Assembly: GCF_011393025.1 (NCBI RefSeq)
Contig: NZ_JAAOEO010000015.1
Coordinates: forward strand, 1 to 64,000
Length of the DNA stretch: 64,000 nucleotides
Reading direction: 5' to 3'
From: Neobacillus terrae
GTDB lineage: Bacteria; Bacillota; Bacilli; Bacillales; Cytobacillaceae
Shown: positions 34,593-42,626 of the stretch, piece after piece
How the letters are laid out: every line of letters starts with the position of its first letter
Position numbering within the stretch: the stretch's first letter is position 1
Made by a program: the position numbers and the translations under genes
Notes under the pieces: model-generated
The model's input: only the letters and a program-made list of their open reading frames with translations
What the model was told of the DNA's origin: nothing
The model's database searches: none

Positions 34593-34675
34593 AATGTAAG
34601 TTTATCTAATATTGGAAAGGGCCGTTCCCTTGCATTTCAGTAAGAGCAGGAGTAAAATTTTAAGGAACTTAATAT

Positions 34676-34767
34676 TAGCGGGAGCCTGTGGAATCAGGCT
34701 GAGAGTGTGGCTAATCTGCCGCAGACCGAATGAACCTGTTGGGTAATGCCAGCGTAGGGAAAGCGTT
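34676..34767 (+). ncRNA. TPP riboswitch (THI element) of the thiM operon
   Basis: The conserved parts are present in order: GGGAGCC..GGCTGAGAG, then GACCGAATGAACCTGTTGGG and TAATGCCAGCGTAGGGAAAG. A T-tailed hairpin follows at 34806-34837. Binding of thiamine pyrophosphate would favour that terminator. The regulated genes begin only at 35219; a degraded SDR gene and repeat-like sequence lie between. Confidence 0.95.
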
Positions 34768-34805
34768 GTTGATATTTTTGTTTTCATGAAATATATCTGC
34801 AAGAC

Positions 34806-34837
34806 AAGACACTTTGCTTACGCAATGTGTCTTTTTT
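34806..34837 (+). terminator. Riboswitch-controlled terminator
   Basis: Stem AAGACACTTTGC / GCAATGTGTCTT with one mismatch, loop TTAC, then TTTTTT. Confidence 0.88.
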
Positions 34838-34990
34838 AGTTTTTGGCTCTGTTAAAGCTCATTGTTGACTTTTCCTTAATTTGATTGAAGCAAAAGGAGC
34901 GAGACTCCAGCGGGAAAAGCGGTCCAAGGAGCGGAAATCACTGGCGAGATTAACGAAGTCTAGTTTTAAAACTGTGTTACTTTCGTACTT
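34838..34990. other. Repeat-like GC-rich segment between riboswitch and SDR remnant
   Basis: The sequence GGAGCGAGACTCCAGCGGGAAAAGCGGTCC... (about 34895-34945) contains short inverted pairs such as GGAG/CTCC and GGAGCG/CGGAA. It resembles the scattered GGAGCGGAGACTCC-type repeats of Bacillaceae genomes. The stretch also starts with GGCTCTGTTAA like the one at 40371. No gene is visible. It probably entered where the 5' part of the SDR gene was lost. Confidence 0.45.
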
Positions 34991-35194
34991 GTGACTCCGG
35001 GTCTTGTTTACCCTACTGATGCGAGCAGGGAGACGAGAGAAGAAGTAAAAGAAATGATTATTGCTCTGACGCCATTAAGGCGGATGGCATCACCTGAAGA
35101 TGTGGCAGGGCCAGTCCTATTTTTAGCTTCTGACTGGAGCAGATTTATGACAGGCCAAACCTTATATGTTGATGGCGGCTTTGTCATGAAGTAA
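34991..35194 (+). pseudogene. C-terminal remnant of a short-chain dehydrogenase/reductase
   Basis: About 67 codons matching only the end of a classical SDR: VTPGLVYPTDASRETREEVK (the PG motif after the active site), LRRMASPEDVAGPVLFLASD and the final GQTLYVDGGFVMK. The Rossmann start, the S-Y-K active site and any start codon with ribosome binding site are missing. The remnant ends 24 bases before thiM, so a full SDR gene was probably the first gene of this TPP-regulated operon. Confidence 0.8.
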
Positions 35195-35218
35195 AACATT
35201 TCAAAGGAGATAGATGAC

Positions 35219-36025
35219 ATGGAAAATACTAAATTAGCAAATTTATTAGAACTTGTGCGAAAGGCAAACCCACTGGTACATAATATAACAAACGTGGTAG
35301 TTATTAATTTTACGGCTAACGGTCTGCTTGCATTAGGAGCGTCACCTGTTATGGCATATGCAAAAGAAGAGGTTGCTGAAATGGCGAAAATAGCCGGGGC
35401 ACTTGTTCTTAATATCGGTACATTAAATAGTGAAACAGTTGAATCCATGATCCTTGCTGGACAAGCGGCAAATGAAGCAGGGGTTCCAGTTATTTTTGAT
35501 CCGGTTGGAGCAGGAGCTACTTCTTTCCGTACAGAAACATCCCAGAGGATTATGAAAGAGGTAAAGGTTTCAATTATTCGAGGGAATGCTGCTGAAATAG
35601 CCAATACAGTTGGGGAATCCTGGGCGATTAAGGGAGTAGACGCAGGAGAAGGAAACGGTGATGTAGTCGCCCTTGCCAAGAAAACTGCTTTGCAATTTGG
35701 TACCGTCGTTGCTATAACCGGCAAAGAAGATGTAGTAACAGACGGAGAAAACACGTTTGTTATCAAAAATGGACATCCTGTCTTAACCAAGGTAACAGGT
35801 ACCGGCTGCCTTTTGACTTCAGTAATTGGGGCATTTGCAGCTGTAGAAAAAAATCTTTCTGAAGCAGCAGCTTCTGCCCTTATGAGCTATGGAGTCGCAG
35901 CAGAAAAAGCGGCAAAAAAAACAATTGAAGAAGGTCCTGGAAGCTTCCAAATTGAGTTTTTAAATCAGTTATCCAGCATAACAAGTGATGATGTTAGAAA
36001 GCACGGTAAGATTGAAACTTTGTAA
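35219..36025 (+). CDS. thiM: Hydroxyethylthiazole kinase
   Basis: This 268-residue ribokinase-like enzyme phosphorylates 4-methyl-5-(2-hydroxyethyl)thiazole for thiamine salvage. Landmarks: NPLVHNITNVVVINFTANGLLALGASPVMA (core HNITNVVVINFTANG), FDPVGAGAT, and the ATP/anion-hole motif TGTGCLLTS with Cys. AAAGGAG precedes the ATG. It is the first intact gene after the TPP riboswitch. Confidence 0.95.
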   Translation: MENTKLANLLELVRKANPLVHNITNVVVINFTANGLLALGASPVMAYAKEEVAEMAKIAGALVLNIGTLNSETVESMILAGQAANEAGVPVIFDPVGAGATSFRTETSQRIMKEVKVSIIRGNAAEIANTVGESWAIKGVDAGEGNGDVVALAKKTALQFGTVVAITGKEDVVTDGENTFVIKNGHPVLTKVTGTGCLLTSVIGAFAAVEKNLSEAAASALMSYGVAAEKAAKKTIEEGPGSFQIEFLNQLSSITSDDVRKHGKIETL

Positions 36026-36038
36026 GGAGGCTACTAGT

Positions 36039-36860
36039 ATGAAAAAGGTTTTTAAGGCTTTAACAATTGCGGGCTCAGATAGCGGCGGGGGAGCAGGGAT
36101 TCAGGCGGATTTAAAAACATTTCAAGAGCTTGGCGTCTTCGGAATGTCTGCTCTGACTGCTGTTACCGCTCAAAATACCTTAGGTGTTCAAGGTGTTTAT
36201 CCAATGTCAGTGGAAGCCGTTATTCAGCAAATCGATTCAATAGGTTCCGACCTGGGAACGGACGCAGTAAAGACAGGAATGCTTTTCAGTAGTGGAATTA
36301 TTGAAGCTGTTGCAGGAAAAATCAAAGAATACGGCTGGTCAAACCTTGTTGTCGATCCGGTCATGATTGCAAAGGGCGGCGCTTCCCTTTTACAAAATGA
36401 AGCGGTGAATGCTCTTAAGAAATATCTGCTGCCCCTTGCAGCAGTAGTAACACCAAATATTCCTGAAGCAGAGGTACTTACCGGTCTTGATATTAGTAAT
36501 CTGGAAGACCGAAAGCAGGCAGCGGAAGCAATCATCTCCATGGGTGCAAAAAATGTAGTGATTAAAGGCGGACATGGTGAAGAAGAGGAAGCAGTTGATT
36601 TATTATTTGATGGCAAGGAGTTCTCCTATTTCACAAGCACTAGGCTTGAAACTAAAAATACTCATGGAACAGGATGCACCTTTGCTGCTGCCATCACAGC
36701 GGAGCTGGCAAAAGGAACATCAGTAAAAGATGCTGTTCAGGTGGCAAAAAGGTTTATAGAAGCTGCTATCCGCTATGACTTAGGAATTGGCAATGGGCAT
36801 GGTCCTACCAACCACTGGGCATACAGGCTTGATCGTAATATAGAGGGTGAAAAGGAATGA
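36039..36860 (+). CDS. thiD: Hydroxymethylpyrimidine / phosphomethylpyrimidine kinase
   Basis: This 273-residue kinase makes HMP-pyrophosphate for thiamine. It has ALTIAGSDSGGGAGIQADLK at the start, VDPVMIAKGGASLL in the middle and the NTHGTGCTFAAAI anion hole. The start at 36039 follows AAGGAGG by eight bases; the longer frame from 35985 overlaps thiM and is rejected. Its end overlaps thiE by four bases (ATGA). Confidence 0.95.
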   Translation: MKKVFKALTIAGSDSGGGAGIQADLKTFQELGVFGMSALTAVTAQNTLGVQGVYPMSVEAVIQQIDSIGSDLGTDAVKTGMLFSSGIIEAVAGKIKEYGWSNLVVDPVMIAKGGASLLQNEAVNALKKYLLPLAAVVTPNIPEAEVLTGLDISNLEDRKQAAEAIISMGAKNVVIKGGHGEEEEAVDLLFDGKEFSYFTSTRLETKNTHGTGCTFAAAITAELAKGTSVKDAVQVAKRFIEAAIRYDLGIGNGHGPTNHWAYRLDRNIEGEKE

Positions 36861-37504
36861 TCAAAAGAGAAATCCGTGATTTGCTAAAGGTATATTTTAT
36901 TATGGGCAGCAATAATTCCCCGGGTAATCCATTAGAAACAGTGGAAGATGCTCTAAAGGGAGGAGTTACTCTTTTTCAGTTTCGTGAAAAAGGAAAAGGC
37001 GCTTTAAAGGGTGAAGAAAAGGCTGAACTGGCAAGCAATATTAGATCATTATGCAAAGAATATGGTGTTCCGTTTCTCGTAAATGATGATATCGAGTTAG
37101 CCCTTGCTCTGGAGGCGGATGGTGTTCATATTGGACAGGAAGATGAACCTGCTTCTATTGTTCGCGGCAAAATTGACGGAAAAATTCTTGGAGTGTCAGT
37201 TCATACCCTTGAGGAAGCCAAAAAGGCTGTAGCGGAAGGGGCCGATTATTTAGGAATTGGCCCCATATATCAAACCTCTACAAAGGAGGATGCGAAGGGA
37301 GAGAGCGGGACTATCCTTATTGAACAAATTAGAGCCGCAGGAATGGATATCCCTATTGTTGGCATAGGTGGCATTACAGCAGCTAATGCAGGTGCTGTAG
37401 TAAAAGCAGGAGCGGATGGAGTCTCTGTTATAACCGCAATCAGCATGGCTGCTTCACCACTACAGGCTGCAAAGGACCTGGGTACTGCTGTAGGATTAGA
37501 GTAA
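36857..37504 (+). CDS. thiE: Thiamine-phosphate synthase
   Basis: This 215-residue TIM-barrel enzyme joins HMP-PP and thiazole phosphate to thiamine phosphate. Landmarks: FQFREKGKG, LVNDDIELALALEADGVHIGQED, GVSVHTLEEA, YLGIGPIYQTSTK and IVGIGGITAANAG. The ATG overlaps the thiD stop. With thiM and thiD it completes the salvage and coupling route of thiamine. Confidence 0.95.
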   Translation: MIKREIRDLLKVYFIMGSNNSPGNPLETVEDALKGGVTLFQFREKGKGALKGEEKAELASNIRSLCKEYGVPFLVNDDIELALALEADGVHIGQEDEPASIVRGKIDGKILGVSVHTLEEAKKAVAEGADYLGIGPIYQTSTKEDAKGESGTILIEQIRAAGMDIPIVGIGGITAANAGAVVKAGADGVSVITAISMAASPLQAAKDLGTAVGLE

Positions 37505-37629
37505 TTCTGACTATAAACAGCTTTCAGGCTGATGCGAAAACTTTGTGCTGGTCATAAATTGGACTATTATTGCTAATTTTGGGTAAAATGGTATACAGTG
37601 ATGGCCAAAACAAAGTGAGGAGTGATGGG

Positions 37630-38025
37630 ATGAAGTCATTTGTAGTAGGATTCCACCAGCAGGATAATGTTGATGCTATGCAGGTTCAGAAATTAAGTGA
37701 GGAAGACTTTGAAAAGGCCAGTGAAGGCGGGACAAGGCATTTGTTTGAACTCGATACCAATATTGGCTTTTTTGTGTTCTTTGATGCGGAGGATGCAGAT
37801 GGAGTAGTGTCCTACCTCATGCTGCAATATGAAGAGGATAATGAGGATCCAACTGCTTGTTATTCTTTTGCCATGAAGGATTTTTATGAGTTTATGGCTT
37901 TATATTTAAATGATCTGGAATTTAATGAAGAAATCAATGAAGAAGACGACGAGTATGGACCAGTTCACCATCTGGCCCACCTGCTATTCCATATTGTTGA
38001 AGAAGGACAATCTGTAGAAGTTTAA
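37630..38025 (+). CDS. Acidic cytosolic protein of unknown function
   Basis: This 131-residue acidic protein has a mixed alpha/beta pattern (MKSFVVGFHQ, IGFFVFFDAEDADGVVSYLM) and a very acidic segment LEFNEEINEEDDEYG. There is no signal or membrane segment. GAGGAG stands seven bases before the ATG at 37630; the longer frame from 37570 lacks one. It is monocistronic with a strong terminator. I do not recognise the family. Confidence 0.72.
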   Translation: MKSFVVGFHQQDNVDAMQVQKLSEEDFEKASEGGTRHLFELDTNIGFFVFFDAEDADGVVSYLMLQYEEDNEDPTACYSFAMKDFYEFMALYLNDLEFNEEINEEDDEYGPVHHLAHLLFHIVEEGQSVEV

Positions 38026-38060
38026 AAAATAGCCGCTCCCGTTGGGAAGCGGCTATTTTT
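38025..38060 (+). terminator. Bidirectional terminator
   Basis: Arms AAAAATAGCCGCTCCC and GGGAAGCGGCTATTTTT pair around a short loop (one bulge). It serves the acidic-protein gene and the convergent permease gene. Confidence 0.92.
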
Positions 38061-39357
38061 ATTTTACAGCAGAAGGATCAAGTTTTTCCCACTTTACGGA
38101 AACCTCAAATACGATAGCAAGCAGAAGCCCCATTAAAAGACCATTGCTGATTAAAGGACGGATAAGCAATGGCACATTAAGCAATACATCCGGAGATAGA
38201 TTCATGATTGAAACTCCGGCCAGCAAGGGAAAAGCAAACCGGAAGATACTCCTTGAATCAAAACTATGCGGTTTAACACTTTTCAGTGCTGTTCCAAACA
38301 GCTGCATATAGGCAACAAAAAGAACAGCATTACCGACTGTTGCCGGAAGCGTGGTGAAAAAAGAACCGAGTGCCGGAATTAAACCGAGCAGTGCAAACAG
38401 CACACTGCCAATGATAAGCGGTTTCCTCTCCAAAATCCTTGTGCTTTCAAGCAGCCCAAGTGAAGATGTAAAGGGTGTATTAGGTACAAGCCCTAAAACT
38501 GGAGATAGAATGGAAAAAAGTCCTGAAATAATAAAGGATTTCTTAAATTCACCTTTGCTTATTTCTCTTCCATACAGTCCTTCAGAGGCCTTGGGTCCGG
38601 AAATATTATTTGTAAGGTTCATTAATCCGGTAATAAATGCAGTTAATACAATACCAATCTCTAGGTTGGGCTTGCCCCAGGGGAACAATGTAAGTTTGAT
38701 ATCGCCGGCAGGAACCGCCTGTTGAGAACCAGGAAAAAGAAGGGTATATAAAACCCAGCCAACAATAATTCCAATAAGGACGGCAAAATTTCTTACCAGA
38801 CCTTTGCCTTTCACACTGATAATGGTTGTTAAAATAACCAGACAGATTGAAAACAGGCTCACCGGTATGTTTAAATGCCCATTTGGAGTTAGTTTCAGCA
38901 TGCCTTTAAAGAAAATAAGAATGAGCTGAAATGACAGAAGAAATAAATAAACAGACATAACGACTGGGGTAAACAATTTTTGTAGCAAAGGTATAAGATT
39001 CAGCCAGCCAACCAGGACCGCCACAACACCGGCCAGGATAATTCCTGTTGCAAGTGCGCCGCCCAGCCGTGTTAAACTCATGCCCGATGCGGAAGCAGAT
39101 GTGCACAAGCTTAGAATTAATCCCCACCAAAGCCCCGAGTGGCCTTCCATTAATGAGAACCGATGTCCCCATAAAGCCTGTACCATAGAGGCTGCTCCAA
39201 TGAAAACAAAAGATGCTCTTAAGGCCATAGCAGTTTCCGCTGCAGATAGATGAAAGGCTGCTCCAACTGAAAGTGGAACAACAAGAGTATTAGCAAAGAT
39301 AAAAAACAGCCATTGCAGAGACGCAAGGGTCAGTGTAGAAGGTGAAAGTTTAGGCAT
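38059..39357 (-). CDS. NCS2-family nucleobase permease (YwdJ-like)
   Basis: This 432-residue protein has about 12-14 membrane helices and the uracil/xanthine permease pattern, with VGAAFHLSAAETAMALRAS in the first quarter and LMNLTNNISGPKASEGLYG near the middle, where the family normally has a substrate-binding Glu/Gln region. The likely substrate is a purine or pyrimidine base. I chose the ATG at 39357, nine bases after GAAAGGA; the GTG at 39408 lacks a good site. Confidence 0.82.
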   Translation of the reverse strand: MPKLSPSTLTLASLQWLFFIFANTLVVPLSVGAAFHLSAAETAMALRASFVFIGAASMVQALWGHRFSLMEGHSGLWWGLILSLCTSASASGMSLTRLGGALATGIILAGVVAVLVGWLNLIPLLQKLFTPVVMSVYLFLLSFQLILIFFKGMLKLTPNGHLNIPVSLFSICLVILTTIISVKGKGLVRNFAVLIGIIVGWVLYTLLFPGSQQAVPAGDIKLTLFPWGKPNLEIGIVLTAFITGLMNLTNNISGPKASEGLYGREISKGEFKKSFIISGLFSILSPVLGLVPNTPFTSSLGLLESTRILERKPLIIGSVLFALLGLIPALGSFFTTLPATVGNAVLFVAYMQLFGTALKSVKPHSFDSRSIFRFAFPLLAGVSIMNLSPDVLLNVPLLIRPLISNGLLMGLLLAIVFEVSVKWEKLDPSAVK

Positions 39358-39492
39358 AAATAAGATCCTTTCTAGCTTAAATCCATTGCTAAGAACTATA
39401 GGGTTCACAATTTAATACTTTACAAGAAAAACCAAAAAAAATGAAGAAATAGTCTAAATAATGCAGGCCTGTTATAGGTCTTAATTTCCCTG

Positions 39493-39537
39493 AAAAAAGA
39501 GGCCGTCCAAAAGTTTTTTGGAACAACCTCTTTTTTA
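39493..39537 (-). terminator. Terminator of the HTH gene at 39535
   Basis: Arms AAAAAAGAGG..GTCCAAAA and TTTTTGGAAC..CCTCTTTTTT form a long stem with small internal mismatches, on a T-run for the minus strand. Confidence 0.85.
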
Positions 39538-39765
39538 GTCCTCGTCCTTCACATCAATATCTTCAGGAATAGGTTCATTTTTAAGTTCTTCGATAAGCCT
39601 TAAATATTTTTCAAGCTGTTGAAAATGTGTGTTAAACTGTTCCTTGTATACAAGGTATTGATCCCCATCAAAAAGAGCCCTGATCTTTTTTTGGCGGATT
39701 AGTTTCTCGACCTGGGATTCGGGTACTGATAAGTATTCTGCTGTTTCTTTTAATGTAAGGTACAT
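39535..39765 (-). CDS. Excisionase-type (MerR-like) helix-turn-helix DNA-binding protein
   Basis: This 76-residue protein has the HTH_17 pattern LTLKETAEYLSVPESQVEKLIRQKKIRAL (residues 3-31, core ETAEYLSVPESQVEKLI) followed by a helical, acidic tail. Such domains are found in excisionases and small regulators. No integrase or phage gene is nearby, so a regulatory or architectural role is more likely. ATG at 39765 is favoured over TTG at 39768. Confidence 0.78.
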   Translation of the reverse strand: MYLTLKETAEYLSVPESQVEKLIRQKKIRALFDGDQYLVYKEQFNTHFQQLEKYLRLIEELKNEPIPEDIDVKDED

Positions 39766-39952
39766 CAAAAATTCACCTCTCCTACACTATACAAAACTTC
39801 CCTGCTAAAGACCACAGAAAAAAAGAAGGTTCCGAGACTAATTCAGCCAATTTTATTATCCAACTTTAAGTGGGTATAGTTTTTTATTTTGAGAAGAATA
39901 AAAGAGGTATATTCCTATTGATATCTTACAAATAAAGAGGTATAAAAGATTT

Positions 39953-40339
39953 ATGAGTGAGGATCGAAAACAAACAATTGATTCAAAGTATATACAGCAG
40001 CATTTAGCTAATGAGCGCACATATTTGGCCTGGGTAAGGACGAGCATAACGATTATTGGAGTGGGCTTCTTAATTACTAATCTTCATTTTTCAACAATGA
40101 CCGCGAAGATTGAAATGAGTGATGTGCTCGCCAAAATAATAGGAATTGCGTCCATATTGTCAGGTATTTTGACTATTATCCTGACAACAATAAGATACTT
40201 TGCAAAAGGGAGAGATATTAACAGTCAAACCTTTCGTTTTTCAAAGAAAATGGTTGTCTATTTATCGGCATCTTTAATTATTATATTTGTTGTTTTTGCC
40301 ATCTACTTTCTATTTGCCTGGGGATTAATAAAGACCTGA
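39953..40339 (+). CDS. DUF202 (YidH-like) membrane protein
   Basis: This 128-residue protein has the DUF202 start HLANERTYLAWVRTSITIIG and three membrane helices (about 30-48, 62-82, 100-122). The function is unknown. Its stop codon lies inside the stem of the terminator that follows. Confidence 0.82.
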   Translation: MSEDRKQTIDSKYIQQHLANERTYLAWVRTSITIIGVGFLITNLHFSTMTAKIEMSDVLAKIIGIASILSGILTIILTTIRYFAKGRDINSQTFRFSKKMVVYLSASLIIIFVVFAIYFLFAWGLIKT

Positions 40340-40362
40340 ATTCATAAGAATTCAGGTCTTTT
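40331..40362 (+). terminator. Terminator overlapping the DUF202 stop
   Basis: A perfect 13-bp stem AAGACCTGAATTC / GAATTCAGGTCTT with 4-base loop, then TTATT. Confidence 0.9.
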
Positions 40363-40370
40363 ATTGCAGG

Positions 40371-40580
40371 CTCTGTTAACTGCGTTGTTTATATCGACTA
40401 AAATGCGCTGCCTTTCCGCGGACTAACTGCCATAGCCTCCTCGCTCGTTCCTCACTGCTGCGGTTTTGACAGCCATTTTCCTCAGGACACTGAACTAGCA
40501 TCTCCAAAAAACATCCCACGAAGGAAATGTAATGGCACTTTCGAGAGTGTAGCGGATTCTCTGCTTACTCATTTGTTAAA
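40371..40580. other. Intergenic repeat-like segment
   Basis: The sequence GCTGCCTTTCCGCGGACTAAC..CATAGCCTCCTCGCTCGTTCC (about 40407-40450) followed by CAGCCATTTTCCTCAGGAC is more GC-rich than its surroundings and resembles the CGCTTTCCGCGGGC..GCCTCCTCG repeats scattered in Bacillaceae genomes. No open frame of note is seen. It shares only GGCTCTGTTAA with the segment at 34848. Confidence 0.4.
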
Positions 40581-40634
40581 AAAACGACATTAAAATTAAC
40601 CAGATACTTATTTTTAAAGGGCGTAAACCTGGAA

Positions 40635-41222
40635 TTAATTAATGCCATCAGTAAAGCCTTTCATTGTGTTTTCATCCATTGGTCCGACCATCTTCTTCTG
40701 AATAATCCCCTTTGTATCGATAATGTAACTTGTAGGGATGGTAAACGCCTGATATTTAGTTCCAATCATTCCTGTTTCGTCAAGCAGGATGGGAAAAGTT
40801 ATCCCATTATCTGTTATGAATTTTTGAACCTCTTCCTGACCTTTATCCATACTGGTGAGATTCACGGCAAGGATTGTAATCCCCTTATCCTTGTTTGCTT
40901 TGTAGAAGCTTTCCATATGAGGCATTTCGGCTTTGCACGGAGGGCACCATGTGGCCCAAAAATTAAGAATGACCTTTTTTCCGCGGTAATCGGAAAGTTT
41001 AACCTTTTCACCTGTCATTGTGCCTAACTTAAAGTCCGGCGCTTTTGTGCCTACATCCAGTGAAGTAATTTTAGTCCCAGGAATATTTTCGATAGCTGCC
41101 GCTTCCTTTGACCTTGCTTCTTCTGCTCGTTCTTTTTTTGCTGTTGTATTCCATATGTTTACCGCCACAATTACAGCCACAAGTGCAATAATGACATAAG
41201 ATAAACGCCTATTCTTCTTCAA
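40635..41222 (-). CDS. resA: ResA-like membrane-anchored thiol-disulfide oxidoreductase
   Basis: This 195-residue protein has one N-terminal membrane anchor (YVIIALVAVIVAVNIW), then a thioredoxin-like domain facing outside with the redox motif W-C-P-P-C in NFWATWCPPCKAEMPH and the cis-Pro in TIPTSYII. ResA-type proteins reduce apocytochrome c or other exported thiols. The frame extends to 41291, but AAAGGAGG lies ten bases before a TTG at 41222, where the Lys-rich MKKNRRLSY start fits the family. There are no ccs or res genes beside it, so the specific partner is uncertain. Confidence 0.82.
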   Translation of the reverse strand: MKKNRRLSYVIIALVAVIVAVNIWNTTAKKERAEEARSKEAAAIENIPGTKITSLDVGTKAPDFKLGTMTGEKVKLSDYRGKKVILNFWATWCPPCKAEMPHMESFYKANKDKGITILAVNLTSMDKGQEEVQKFITDNGITFPILLDETGMIGTKYQAFTIPTSYIIDTKGIIQKKMVGPMDENTMKGFTDGIN

Positions 41223-41291
41223 CTTTCTCTTTCCTCCTTTATTATGTAGAGAATCCGAACAAGGAAAATCCCGATTAATATTTAACGACAT

Positions 41292-42586
41292 AAAAGCTGT
41301 ATCAAATCAACTTAAAACTAAGAGTTCAATTAAAAATAAACAAAAATACTTGAGTTATAAGTTCACTGTTCGAACCTTAAATGAATTGACAGATAATGAT
41401 ATAAAAAGAAGTATCATTATAACTTCCGAAGGATAAGCATCTCCAAAAAAACTGTTGAAAGCAAATATATTGAGCAACTACAATGCTAACTCCTTAAATA
41501 AAATGGAAGTGGCCTTTTTGTGTATTCTATAAAAATAAAAAGCCGTGATCTCTTTGCAGCTATAATTTGCCCTTTAGTACCAGAGATTTTGCAAATAATA
41601 ATAATTAAATAGGAGATAACATAATTTATAAACCGGGATATAGAGAAGATATGCATGCATTAGTATACCACTCATCGGGATTTCTCTACCTCATTCACCA
41701 AAAAAACAACTAATAATGATTCTCAATATAGCAGAAATAAGAGTTGCCCGAATGGTAAAACGGTAAATAATCCATATATATATTTAAATAATTGATCATA
41801 TTAAAAGTATTATTACTCACTTTTAAAGTAAATATCATACTAACACTCCAATACCGCGCCTTTGGCAAATAGACTCAGGCTATTTCATGTTTACGCGCAG
41901 GCGAAACTATCATCACCATCTGGTGATTTAAAGTTTTAAGTGTTGAATTTGCGGTAATGTTTCATATAGCGGAAAGCACAACCGTAGCAAAAACCAACAA
42001 ACAAGTATAGCAACAAGACACTCTTTAGGTGAAGATTGACTGTTCTTCTGGATATTTGAGATTATAACATTTCTTATAAAAACCAGGTTAACGGTGCAAT
42101 TAATCTTAGCAGGAGTCCTAAGACTTCTATTCATTTAGTTATTTATACAATCAATACAGGGTTGGGTATAAATATCCGGATAGAAATTGTTATATTTTTT
42201 AAAATAAAGTATTTCCCTTTGGGTAAGGGGAGAGGGAGGACCACGAATAAGAGAGAAAAAAGACAACCTTTGTTCTTTTTTGTGGTGATTATGACAAAGA
42301 ATGGCTGCTTGCGTACAACATATCAAACAAACCCGGTTCAAAAATTTCATCAAATACACTCCAGCAACAATGATCTGCTTTTGTTCTATAAGCTACTCCG
42401 AAAGAGAGTTATTCGGACAGGAGAAACAGGAAATGGCCAAAGGTAGTCTGAATGCAAGGGTGATTCGGACAGGCGAAGCAGGAAATTAACAAAGGCAGTC
42501 CGAATACGAGGGGATTCAGAATAGATTAATAGGATGTATCTGACGCGAGGCATACAGAAGTTAACCAAAAGTTAGTACAAAAGAAA
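41292..42586. other. Gene-poor AT-rich stretch (1.3 kb)
   Basis: No convincing gene is seen on either strand. There is a perfect small palindrome ATCACCATCTGGTGAT near 41913. Frames of 60-95 codons occur, but none has a ribosome binding site together with protein-like composition. The right end holds a tandem repeat (next entry). The low GC and lack of genes suggest decayed or acquired DNA. Confidence 0.5.
42411..42520 (+). repeat. Imperfect tandem repeat, 51-52-bp unit, 2.2 copies
   Basis: Two units begin ATTCGGACAGGNGAANCAGGAAAT and continue with CAAAGGNAGTCNGAATNC; a third begins ATTCAGA. Each unit is itself a loose dyad, as ATTCGGAC at its start pairs with GTCCGAAT near its end. Confidence 0.8.
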
Positions 42587-42587
42587 A

Positions 42588-42617
42588 GAATGGCTTGAAG
42601 AAGCTTCGAGCCATTCT
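42588..42617 (-). terminator. Terminator of the TerD/TerB fusion gene
   Basis: Stem GAATGGCTTGAAG / CTTCGAGCCATTC with one mismatch, then T-rich sequence on the minus strand. Confidence 0.88.
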
Positions 42618-42626
42618 CAGTTTGTT

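Noticed and set aside
35008..35790. 260-codon minus frame opposite the SDR remnant and thiM
   Set aside because: Shadow of thiM; the plus strand carries all recognisable motifs.
41928..42134. 68-codon minus frame in the gene-poor stretch
   Set aside because: It has one hydrophobic stretch but no ribosome binding site and no family resemblance.
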